From NCBI GenBank assembly GCA_031553435.1, contig JAVBLQ010000147.1, positions 1 to 15,334 on the forward strand: a DNA stretch of 15,334 nt, given 5' to 3'. Shown here one piece after another: positions 8,431 to 14,554 of the stretch. Below the pieces are notes generated by a model that saw only the letters and a program-made list of their open reading frames with translations, did not search any database and had not been told where the DNA came from. Numbering within the stretch: position 1 is the first letter of the stretch; the number at the start of each line of letters is the position of its first letter. This DNA is from JAVBLQ01 sp031553435 (GTDB taxonomy: Bacteria > Bacteroidota > Bacteroidia > Bacteroidales > Azobacteroidaceae). The position numbers and the translations under genes were made by a program.

Positions 8431-9624
8431 TTAAATAACTTTCAATTCTTTACCCACTTTTACAAAAGCCTGAATGCATTGATCCAAATCGGCCTTTTCG
8501 TGCCCTGCTGAAATTTGCACACGGATTCTGGCCTGACCTTTCGGAACCACAGGATAATAAAAACCTGTCACATAAATACCCTCGTCCAGCAATCTGACTG
8601 CCATGTCCTGAGATAGCTTGGCATCGTATAGCATAACTGCACAAATAGCAGATTGAGTGGGTTTTACATCAAATCCCGCGTCTTTTATTTTTTCAATAAA
8701 ATAATCGGTATTCCGGTGTAATTTATCTTGTAAGTCATTCGTTTTATCCATCATATCAAACATTTTGATTCCGGCAGCAGCCACAGCCGGAGGAATTGAG
8801 TTTGAAAATAAATAGGGACGTGAACGTTGTCTTAATAATTCAATAATTTCTTTTTTCCCGGTGGTAAAACCGCCGATGGCGCCACCAAAGGCTTTTCCTA
8901 GAGTTCCGGTAATGATTTCCACATTTCCGCGTAAATTATATAATTCGGTTACTCCGCGTCCTGTTTTCCCGACTACTCCGGCAGAATGTGATTCGTCGAT
9001 CATGATCATTGCGTCATATTTTTCTGCCAGCCGGTAAATTTCGTTTAGAGGAGCTACATTGCCATCCATAGAGAAAACGCCGTCTGTTACAATCAAGCGG
9101 AAGCGTTGACTTTGCGCTTTTTTCAATTGATCTTCCAGGTCTTCCATGTCTGCATTGGCATAACGGTAACGAACAGCTTTGCAAAGCCGCACGCCATCGA
9201 TGATGGAAGCATGATTCAGAGCGTCTGAAATAATGGCATCCTGCTCTGTAAGTAAAGGTTCGAAAACACCGCCATTGGCATCAAAACAGGCGGCGTATAA
9301 GATAGTATCTTCTGTTCCGAAAAAACGGGCGATCCGTCCTTCCAGTTCCTTATGTAAATCCTGCGTTCCACAAATAAAACGAACGGAAGACATGCCATAT
9401 CCGTGAGTATCCAACGCATCTTTGGCGGCCTGAATCAAATCGGGAGAATTGGAAAGTCCCAGATAGTTATTGGCACAGAAATTCAGGACTTCCTGCCCGG
9501 TACTGATGCGGATTTTAGCACTTTGAGGAGAAACAATGATGCGTTCATTTTTATACAATCCGGAGGACTTGATTTCTTCCAGTTCCTGTTGCAAATGCTG
9601 CTGGTATTTTTCGAAACTTTTCAT
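8431..9624 (-). CDS. kbl: Glycine C-acetyltransferase (2-amino-3-ketobutyrate CoA ligase)
   Basis: A 397-residue PLP enzyme of the alpha-oxoamine synthase family that cleaves 2-amino-3-oxobutyrate with CoA to glycine and acetyl-CoA, completing threonine breakdown. The PLP lysine is K244 in ITGTLGKAFGGAIGG, the same number as in the E. coli enzyme (398 residues). Other family residues are visible: NFCANNYLGL (48-57), H138 in ALNHASIIDG, D210 and H213 in MIDESHSAGVVG. TELYNLRGNVEIITGTLGKA and LFSNSIPPAVAAA favour Kbl over BioF. It is the first gene of a two-gene operon with the threonine dehydrogenase. The ATG at 9624 gives MKSFEKYQQHLQQEL, a normal N-terminus. Confidence 0.95.
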   Translation of the reverse strand: MKSFEKYQQHLQQELEEIKSSGLYKNERIIVSPQSAKIRISTGQEVLNFCANNYLGLSNSPDLIQAAKDALDTHGYGMSSVRFICGTQDLHKELEGRIARFFGTEDTILYAACFDANGGVFEPLLTEQDAIISDALNHASIIDGVRLCKAVRYRYANADMEDLEDQLKKAQSQRFRLIVTDGVFSMDGNVAPLNEIYRLAEKYDAMIMIDESHSAGVVGKTGRGVTELYNLRGNVEIITGTLGKAFGGAIGGFTTGKKEIIELLRQRSRPYLFSNSIPPAVAAAGIKMFDMMDKTNDLQDKLHRNTDYFIEKIKDAGFDVKPTQSAICAVMLYDAKLSQDMAVRLLDEGIYVTGFYYPVVPKGQARIRVQISAGHEKADLDQCIQAFVKVGKELKVI

Positions 9625-9635
9625 ATTGAGTTATA

Positions 9636-9680
9636 AGAAACTGTTTAAAAATTTACAAGTAATACTATTTATAAATGAAA
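9636..9680 (+). repeat. 45-bp direct repeat, copy 1
   Basis: This 45-bp stretch beginning AGAAACTGTTTAAAAATT recurs at 9766-9810 with a single A/G difference (ATAAATGAAA against ATGAATGAAA). It lies directly upstream of kbl and would be in the kbl leader RNA. Its start can also pair with 9678-9696, so this copy has inverted-repeat character. No ORF or mobile-element gene is associated. Confidence 0.85.
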
Positions 9681-9696
9681 ATTTTTTAAACAGTTT
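9678..9696 (-). repeat. 19-bp inverted segment partner of 9808-9826
   Basis: The reverse complement of this segment, AAACTGTTTAAAAAATTTT, is identical to 9808-9826. Thus the part following the 45-bp repeat is present in both copies but in opposite orientation. In copy 1 it can form a hairpin with the start of the 45-bp repeat. Confidence 0.7.
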
Positions 9697-9723
9697 TTAA
9701 AAAGATTATGTTGAAAGATTGGA

Positions 9724-9731
9724 CAAATTTA
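9724..9731 (-). promoter_or_regulatory. Possible -7 element for kbl operon
   Basis: TAAATTTG on the minus strand matches TAnnTTTG. It lies about 100 nt upstream of the kbl ATG, so a transcript would carry a leader of roughly 90 nt including the whole copy-1 repeat. No good -33 TTTG is found at 19 nt, so the assignment is weak. Confidence 0.3.
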
Positions 9732-9765
9732 CAAGATTTTTTGGGTTAATATTTACAACAGATTT

Positions 9766-9810
9766 AGAAACTGTTTAAAAATTTACAAGTAATACTATTT
9801 ATGAATGAAA
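9766..9810 (+). repeat. 45-bp direct repeat, copy 2
   Basis: Second copy of the repeat at 9636-9680, 130 bp away. It is followed by the 19-bp segment 9808-9826, which is inverted relative to its counterpart at 9678-9696. The rest of the 356-bp gap between kbl and ppk1 (9625-9980) holds no gene I can support. Confidence 0.85.
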
Positions 9811-9940
9811 CTGTTTAAAAAATTTTTATATTGAAATCGATATAAAACAATTTCTCAGACTCTGTACTGAAGTGTTAAATAATCTCTAAAATTTGGATTG
9901 CAAAGAAGTAAAGAGGTACATTTGGAAGAATTAGATGAGA

Positions 9941-9971
9941 TTTATTTTTTTATTAAAAACTAATATCTTTG
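9941..9971 (+). promoter_or_regulatory. Likely promoter of ppk1
   Basis: TTTA (9941-9944), 19 nt, then TATCTTTG (9964-9971) matches the Bacteroidota consensus except for the last base of the -33 box. Transcription would start around 9977-9979, only a few bases before the ATG at 9981, implying a leaderless or nearly leaderless mRNA. There is no Shine-Dalgarno sequence before the ATG, which agrees. Confidence 0.5.
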
Positions 9972-9980
9972 TTGACGATT

Positions 9981-11999
9981 ATGATTGTCCAACACAAATA
10001 CTTCAACCGGGATCTAAGCTGGCTTTCTTTCAACTACCGCGTTTTGCTTGAGGCGGAAGATGAGTCTTTGCCTATATATGAAAGGATTAAATTTCTTTCC
10101 ATCCACGCATCTAATCTGGAAGAATTTTACAAAGTAAGGGTTTCCGAATACTGGGGTACAATCCTGAAAAAATCTTTTTCGGAAGGAAATGCGGAGGATG
10201 CAGAAGAAATATTGAAGCAGATCAACGCCGAAGCGGCCAGGCAACAAACGGAATCCATCCGTATCCTGGAAAATCAGTTGATCCCCGAATTACGGAAAAA
10301 TAATATCATTCTTTATCAGGATGAAAAAATAGAACCTTTTCATCAACCTTTTATCAATGAATATTTCGATGAAGAAATATTTCCTTACCTCGAACCTGTG
10401 ATGTTGATGAAAGATCAAATCCGGACTTTTATCCGCGATCACCGGATTTATTTTTTAATCAGGATGGTAAAAGACGGTTATTTCCATTATGCATCGATGA
10501 AAATTCCGTTTCAAAAAGTTCCCCGTTTCATACAATTACCCGATTACAACGGGTATCATTATATAATCTTTGTTGATGATATCATTTTGGCGAATCTGCA
10601 AAATATGTTTCCCGGATTCATGATCGAAAGCGTTCATGCGATCAGAATATCAAGGGATGCTGATATATATATTGAAGAAAATAAAATTTCTGATATTGCA
10701 GAAACTATCATACAAAAGGTAAAAAAGAGAAAAATCGGAGATTTGAACCGTTTTGTTTACGATTCCAAAATGCCTCCGGACATGCTGGATTATGTATGTG
10801 ATGTTTTCAATATCCGGAAAGAAGAGTTGATTATCGGAGGAAAATACATGAGTCTGGAGGATTTAATAAATTTACCTAATCCCGTCAGTAAGGAACTCAC
10901 CAGCCAGCCTCTGGCTCCATTGACAATTCCTGCCTTTGAAAAAAGGGAAAAGATGCTTACTACCATACAAAAGCAGGATGTTTTGTTACATGCTCCATAT
11001 CAGTCATTCGATTATTTCATTCGTTTTATGGAAGAAGCTGCATTTGATCCTGAAGTCAAAGAGATAAAAGTAACCCAATACCGTGTCGCCGAAAAGTCGA
11101 GTGTAATTAAAGCATTGATACAAGCCGCTCAAAGAGGCAAGAAAGTCACCGTTTTTGTTGAATTGAAAGCTCGTTTCGATGAAGAGAATAATTGGAATAA
11201 CGCCGAATTTATGAAACTGGCGGGAGTCCGCATCATCTACAGTCTTCCCGGTTTGAAAGTTCATGCAAAGATTGCTTTGGTAATTAAGAACAAGGCAGAT
11301 GCCTTTGCTTATCTGAGTACCGGAAATTTCAATGAAAAGACAGCCCGTATTTACTCTGATTTGGGATTGTTTACTGCCAACAAAAGCATTCTCAAAGATG
11401 TCAGGCAGGTTTTTGATGTGTTGGAAGAGAATAAGACTCAAAACAACTTCCTGCATATGCTGGTCGCTCAATTCAATTTGCTTCCTACATTGAAATTGAT
11501 GATAGAAAGAGAAATCGAGCATGTAAAATCAGGGAAAAAGGGATATATCATTTTAAAAATGAACGGAATACAAGACGAAGCTATGATCTCCGAACTTTAT
11601 AAAGCCAGCGAGGCCGGAGTCGAGATAGATCTGATTATCCGCGGAATTTGTTGTGTGATCCCTGATCAGCCCTATAGTCGCAATATTCGTATTACGCGTA
11701 TTGTCGATATGTTTCTCGAACATTCCCGTATATGGTATTTTTATAATGACGGACAACAGGATTTGTATCTTACATCTGCAGATTGGTTGAAACGGAATCT
11801 GCATCGCAGGATAGAGACTGCATTTCCCATATTGGATCCTGTGATCAAACAGGATATCATCCATTTATTGGGAATCCAGTTGCAGGATAATGTAAAAGCC
11901 TGCCGGATAGATGAAAATTTGAATAATGTAAAGAAAACAAATGGTTCTCCCATTCTTTTCAGATCACAGACAGAGACGTATAGATATTTACAAAGATGA
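9981..11999 (+). CDS. ppk1: Polyphosphate kinase 1
   Basis: A 672-residue PPK1, which reversibly transfers the ATP gamma-phosphate onto polyphosphate chains. All domains are recognisable: N-terminal YFNRDLSWLSFNYRVL, a middle domain (about 110-310), then the two phospholipase-D-like catalytic domains. The autophosphorylated histidine is H428 in PGLKVHAKIAL; the second catalytic histidine is H581 in FLEHSRIWYF. Phosphate-binding arginines are R368 (VTQYRVAEKSS) and R398 (VELKARFDEENN). I start at the ATG at 9981; in-frame TTG codons at 9969 and 9972 overlap the promoter and are unlikely. The stop overlaps the next gene's ATG (ATGA at 11996-11999). The length is near the 690 usual for the family, and no key residue is missing. 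Confidence 0.95.
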   Translation: MIVQHKYFNRDLSWLSFNYRVLLEAEDESLPIYERIKFLSIHASNLEEFYKVRVSEYWGTILKKSFSEGNAEDAEEILKQINAEAARQQTESIRILENQLIPELRKNNIILYQDEKIEPFHQPFINEYFDEEIFPYLEPVMLMKDQIRTFIRDHRIYFLIRMVKDGYFHYASMKIPFQKVPRFIQLPDYNGYHYIIFVDDIILANLQNMFPGFMIESVHAIRISRDADIYIEENKISDIAETIIQKVKKRKIGDLNRFVYDSKMPPDMLDYVCDVFNIRKEELIIGGKYMSLEDLINLPNPVSKELTSQPLAPLTIPAFEKREKMLTTIQKQDVLLHAPYQSFDYFIRFMEEAAFDPEVKEIKVTQYRVAEKSSVIKALIQAAQRGKKVTVFVELKARFDEENNWNNAEFMKLAGVRIIYSLPGLKVHAKIALVIKNKADAFAYLSTGNFNEKTARIYSDLGLFTANKSILKDVRQVFDVLEENKTQNNFLHMLVAQFNLLPTLKLMIEREIEHVKSGKKGYIILKMNGIQDEAMISELYKASEAGVEIDLIIRGICCVIPDQPYSRNIRITRIVDMFLEHSRIWYFYNDGQQDLYLTSADWLKRNLHRRIETAFPILDPVIKQDIIHLLGIQLQDNVKACRIDENLNNVKKTNGSPILFRSQTETYRYLQR

Positions 12000-12196
12000 A
12001 AAAAATTTTAGTCATTGTCCTCGGTTGTATTGCAGCCTTATATTTACTCAATCCTTCTGCCGGGATATTTGAATTTATTCCGGATAATGTTCCACTTATA
12101 GGAAATCTGGATGAAGGCGCCGCCTGTTATTTACTATACAGTTGCATTGAATATCTTAGGGGAAAGAAAATAGGAATCTTTGGAGAGAAGAACTAA
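11996..12196 (+). CDS. Small DUF1232-like membrane protein
   Basis: A 66-residue protein with an N-terminal hydrophobic helix (ILVIVLGCIAALYLL) and a core FIPDNVPLIGNLDEGAACYLL. This resembles the DUF1232 (YkvA-type) motif 'iPDfiPviG.lDda', placed here on a single short helix pair. Function is unknown. Its ATG overlaps the ppk1 stop by 4 nt, so it is very probably translated by coupling with ppk1, suggesting a link to polyphosphate or just a shared promoter. The family match rests on this one motif and should be treated as likely, not certain. Confidence 0.7.
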   Translation: MKKILVIVLGCIAALYLLNPSAGIFEFIPDNVPLIGNLDEGAACYLLYSCIEYLRGKKIGIFGEKN

Positions 12197-12210
12197 GAGT
12201 AAAGAGTTTG

Positions 12211-12453
12211 CTCGTGACAGATTCGATTTTGCTCGTGTAAGATTCAATCCAACTCGTGACAGATTCGATTTTGCTCGTGACAGATTCGATCCAACTCGTG
12301 ACAGATTCGATTTTGCTCGTGACAGATTCGATCCAACTCGTGACAGATTCGATTTTGCTCATGTAAGATTCGATCCAACTCGTGACAGATTCGATTTTGC
12401 TCGTGTAAGATTCGATCCAACTCGTGTAAGATTCAAGTTTGCTCGTGACAGGA
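12211..12453. repeat. 21-bp tandem minisatellite with alternating A/B units (42-bp period)
   Basis: Eleven full 21-bp units (12211-12441) plus a partial twelfth. Every unit starts CTCGTGACAGATTCG or the variant CTCGTGTAAGATTCG/A and ends either ATTTTG (type A) or ATCCAA (type B). Units 1-10 alternate A-B without exception, giving a 42-bp higher-order period; unit 11 ends AAGTTTG. Because 21 is a multiple of 3 and no stop falls in some frames, both strands stay open: plus reads FARDRFD/PTRDRFD heptads, minus reads SKIESVT/SWIESVT heptads. Those open frames have only TTG starts with no ribosome site, so I annotate a DNA repeat, not a gene. Units are contiguous, so it is not CRISPR. Confidence 0.9.
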
Positions 12454-12586
12454 TCCCGCTCAATTTTGTATTCTAAAATCTCATATCCATTTTCATATTT
12501 TTTCTTATGTCCAGAACCTTTAATCTCTATTAAAGTTTTTCTTGCAATTCCCAATTTTATCTTATCCTGTGAAAAAAATATTCAAA
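12442..12586 (-). pseudogene. Possible gene relic abutting the minisatellite
   Basis: On the minus strand a frame opens after a TGA and reads SQDKIKLGIARKTL, then IEIKGSGHKKKYENGYEILE and YKIERDP, before running into the repeat array and its SKIESVT heptads. The composition (Lys/Glu/Ile rich, with GSGHKKKYE) looks protein-like, but the only start codon is a TTG at 12554 and no family is recognised. It may be the truncated end of a lost toxin or other accessory gene whose 3' part was replaced by the minisatellite. It may equally be a real short gene that includes the array (about 132 codons from the TTG, ending near 12156). Confidence 0.3.
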
Positions 12587-12613
12587 TTCAGTTTTGACAA
12601 TGGAAACATTCAA

Positions 12614-13078
12614 TTATTTATCATGAAACCATTTATTGTGATTTTTACTTAAAAACTGAAAATTTTCCTTGTTATTGATATTTATATAGGTACTCCCAGA
12701 ATCTTTAACAAGAATATTTCCTACCTCTATTCTATTATAAACATTTTGAGGGATTTTTATATACAACAGAGTATCTTTTTCAAACTCATAGTAAGGTTGA
12801 TATACTCTATTCATCCTATTAGATAAAAAAGGTTCATTAATTGTATCTATTTGTATGATAACTTCCCATTTTAATTCAGGACATTTATCACATAGCTCTT
12901 TACTTATTACCTTACCTTTAAGATACGTGTGTATTAGATATTCTTTTTTTGCAAATAATGTTTTCTTAACATCATTATTCACTCCCTGTACGAATCTGAA
13001 TAAATCAAAAAAATAATATAATAACATCAAAAAAAGGATTATAACTATTAAAAGAAAATATTTTTTATAAATTTCCAT
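12614..13078 (-). CDS. Small membrane-anchored protein, candidate immunity protein
   Basis: A 154-residue protein of unknown family. Residues about 7-30 form one strong membrane anchor (YFLLIVIILFLMLLYYFF); the rest is a soluble domain, probably periplasmic, with KGKVISKELCDKCPELKWEV (a CxxC pair at the C-D-K-C stretch) and a beta-rich C-terminal half (YININNKENFQFL). It lies directly downstream of the orphan RHS tip in the same orientation, the position where immunity genes sit in polymorphic toxin loci. The gene is visibly AT-rich compared with the RHS core, as is common for such cassettes. Start ATG at 13078. Immunity function is inference from position only. Confidence 0.65.
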   Translation of the reverse strand: MEIYKKYFLLIVIILFLMLLYYFFDLFRFVQGVNNDVKKTLFAKKEYLIHTYLKGKVISKELCDKCPELKWEVIIQIDTINEPFLSNRMNRVYQPYYEFEKDTLLYIKIPQNVYNRIEVGNILVKDSGSTYININNKENFQFLSKNHNKWFHDK

Positions 13079-13133
13079 TGTTTATCAATTAATTTCTACA
13101 TGATTTTTAGGAAAATTTTCATAACAATTAAAA

Positions 13134-13286
13134 TTAAGGATTTGTTATAGAGACCCCTCCATGAGTACCTCGATATTCTTCTTTTTTCTTTGCATTCTGT
13201 TCTTGAATAATATTTGTATTAATATTTTTTTGAGTTTGAGCCTGATTATTTTTTATGTCTTTAAAAACATTATTGGATCTATGACT
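13134..13286 (-). pseudogene. Detached C-terminal fragment of the orphan RHS toxin
   Basis: Just past the stop of the orphan RHS frame (13300-13302), another frame is open for 50 codons after a TGA at 13289-13287. It reads SHRSNNVFKDIKNNQAQTQ, continues with a Gln/Asn/Lys-rich stretch and ends in GTHGGVSITNP and TAA. Upstream in this frame, before the TGA, the codons read VVDGKIIQ. The composition looks like a real C-terminus, and the break is explained if the ancestral gene suffered a frameshift near 13300-13310 and a TGA (from Trp or another codon) at 13289. No start codon exists for it on its own. Confidence 0.45.
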
Positions 13287-13579
13287 TCATTGAATAATTT
13301 TACCATCCACAACCTTGCTGTTCTAAAATTAATACTCTCCTCCCCAACGGATTGGAAGCTCCAATACTAACAGGGTATGCATTATTTGGATCCTTAGGGT
13401 CTCCTTGAGAGTTGTCCCAAGCATAAGAATGGCAATTATATGCATTTTTTGCATTGGGAGAAACTGTGACATCTGAATTGTAGATTGGAGTTGCAGTTCC
13501 TGGTTGTTCCGAAATGGGTTTATCCTTTCCTGCCACAAATGTTGTATCTTTCATCCCTGTTGGGTCAATCCTATTTATA

Positions 13580-13726
13580 GGGTTGTTAGAGCAATAAGCA
13601 TACGGCGACACCGAATAATACTTTTCCGCCAGAGGATCCATTGCATGAAACCTACTCAACATCCTGGCTCCATAATCGTACCACTTCAGACCATGCATTT
13701 TGTCGAATTCTTTGCCATTGTATTTG
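13580..13726 (-). repeat. RHS core-end direct repeat, copy 1
   Basis: DNA encoding the RHS core ending (KYNGKEFDKMHGL through NNPIN), highly similar to 15102-15260. It is 12 bp shorter because of a deletion between two ACA triplets that removed YDPV. Both copies have the same orientation and lie about 1.5 kb apart. Confidence 0.85.
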
Positions 13727-13853
13727 TATGGTTGCATGTGTTGTCCTTCACTTTCGTACCAAGGCAAACCGGATGCATTGTATTGGGTTCGCTGTATGAC
13801 TGTGATCACATCGCATTCGTATTTCAGATTCCGGAGCACATTTCCCTGGCTGA

Positions 13854-13868
13854 TGGGGGTTACCCCCA
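13854..13868. other. GC-rich hairpin TGGGGG-TTA-CCCCCA
   Basis: TGGGGGTTACCCCCA can form a 6-bp stem with a 3-nt loop. It sits near the 5' edge of the orphan RHS frame, in an otherwise AT-rich area, just where the readable RHS homology begins to fade. It may be part of a repeat or mark a rearrangement border. Confidence 0.4.
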
Positions 13869-13980
13869 CGGCTGAAAAACAGACCTCCGGCTTGTAAATC
13901 ATTAAAATCGAATAAATTCATCTTGCTCAATGTGTTTATGTCTGATGCACATTTTTATTTTGTTTTCTTGGTTTTGTTTT

Positions 13981-14028
13981 CACAAGTCCGGAGACTTGTG
14001 TTTAGCCGGATGAAGCGAGGGACGCTTC
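13981..14028. repeat. Twin-hairpin intergenic element
   Basis: Two hairpins lie side by side between the lipoprotein and the orphan RHS frame. CACAAGTC-CGGA-GACTTGTG (13981-14000) has a perfect 8-bp stem with a CGGA loop, and GAAGCG-AGGGA-CGCTTC (14012-14028) has a 6-bp stem. The surrounding GC-rich block (14001-14043) contrasts with its AT-rich flanks. It could be a dispersed intergenic repeat. Apart from these hairpins the gap 13903-14089 holds no gene I can support. Confidence 0.5.
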
Positions 14029-14089
14029 GCCCAGCGAGGGGTTCATGTGGCTCCCATATAATTTTATTCAAAAAAAATTGTAATTCCCA

Positions 14090-14530
14090 TCACTGCTCGA
14101 TTCTCTTATAATAAATAGAACTCTCTTTAACTATTCCATGAGGTGTATTTTCTGATAGATAAAACTTACTATGATCCTTGGAAAATGTCACATAAAAGGT
14201 AGAAGTTTCTTCTAAATTATAAATTACAAATAAATCTGAAGCGATCTTCTCTTCTGTAATTTTAAAATAATGATTCGCTGATCTACTAACACTTAATATC
14301 CATGGGCTCTTTTCTTCTAAAAAGAATTCTCCATACTTATTATTAGGAAGAGAAACTATATAACCTTTCAACTTCCCATCTTCTTTGACTATGGAAACTG
14401 TCATTTGATTATAAATATTTCGTCCTTTTAGTTCCCATGTTCCGATAAATGCATCTTCATCAACATAATTCATCTTTGTACAAGAAAAAAACATGAACAA
14501 GCAAATGTAAACAAACAATATTATTTTCAT
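14090..14530 (-). CDS. Small lipoprotein, candidate RHS immunity protein
   Basis: A 146-residue lipoprotein precursor. The leader KIILFVYICLFMFFSC ends in a lipobox FFSC, with the lipidated Cys near residue 17. The mature part resembles a small lipocalin-like or beta-barrel fold: AFIGTWELKGRN (a GTW motif as at the start of lipocalin-like domains), then alternating strands (MTVSIVKEDGKLKGYIVSL, STFYVTFSKDHSKFYLSEN). The start is the ATG at 14530; the TTG at 14539 is less likely. A GAGAGG stretch precedes the ATG closely. The gene begins 24 nt after the RHS stop, in the same direction, the usual place of an immunity gene, and its periplasmic side location would suit protection against a tip acting in the envelope. 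Function is inferred from position. Confidence 0.7.
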   Translation of the reverse strand: MKIILFVYICLFMFFSCTKMNYVDEDAFIGTWELKGRNIYNQMTVSIVKEDGKLKGYIVSLPNNKYGEFFLEEKSPWILSVSRSANHYFKITEEKIASDLFVIYNLEETSTFYVTFSKDHSKFYLSENTPHGIVKESSIYYKRIEQ

Positions 14531-14554
14531 ACCTCTCAAATTTCCTATGTAATT

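Larger units (their letters stand above)
13300..13902 (-). pseudogene. Orphan RHS core end with Cys-containing toxin-like tip
   Basis: A 200-codon open frame (ATG at 13902) without the thousands of residues of a full RHS protein. Residues 38-117 are the RHS-associated core ending: IQRTQYNASG, YKYNGKEFDKMHGLKWYDYG, FHAMDPLAEKYYSVSPYAYC and IDPTGM. It lacks the YDPV that follows YDYGARM in the neighbouring copy, owing to a 12-bp deletion. A linker ends with the border motif DVTVSPN (144-150), followed by a tip with NAYNCHSYAW (C157, H158) and GDPKDPNN. NCHSYAW-type motifs occur in papain-like/NlpC-like domains; the partner His region seems to be in the out-of-frame fragment downstream. It probably represents a silent or degraded tip cassette; a 5' truncated, still translated peptide is possible. 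Confidence 0.7.

Noticed and set aside
11004..11522. Minus-strand open frame of 172 codons antisense to ppk1
   Set aside because: It lies opposite the conserved catalytic domain of ppk1 and has no recognisable motif or start signal.
12211..12453. CRISPR array
   Set aside because: The units are directly contiguous with no spacers and no cas genes are near.
12156..12554. Open frames over the minisatellite on both strands as real heptad-repeat proteins
   Set aside because: The frames start only at TTG codons without ribosome sites, and openness on both strands follows from the 21-bp unit lacking stops. I kept the array as a repeat and only a possible relic at its right edge.
13801..13810. TGTGATCACA as a CRP-type operator
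   Set aside because: The half-sites abut, without the 6-nt spacing of CRP sites, and the sequence lies inside RHS coding sequence; a chance palindrome is more likely.
13748..13930. Alternative minus-strand frame starting MSKMNLFDFNDLQAGG as a separate small gene
   Set aside because: It overlaps the RHS core frame and loses any meaningful sequence beyond about 20 residues. It may mark a frameshifted 5' remnant, but the evidence is too thin.
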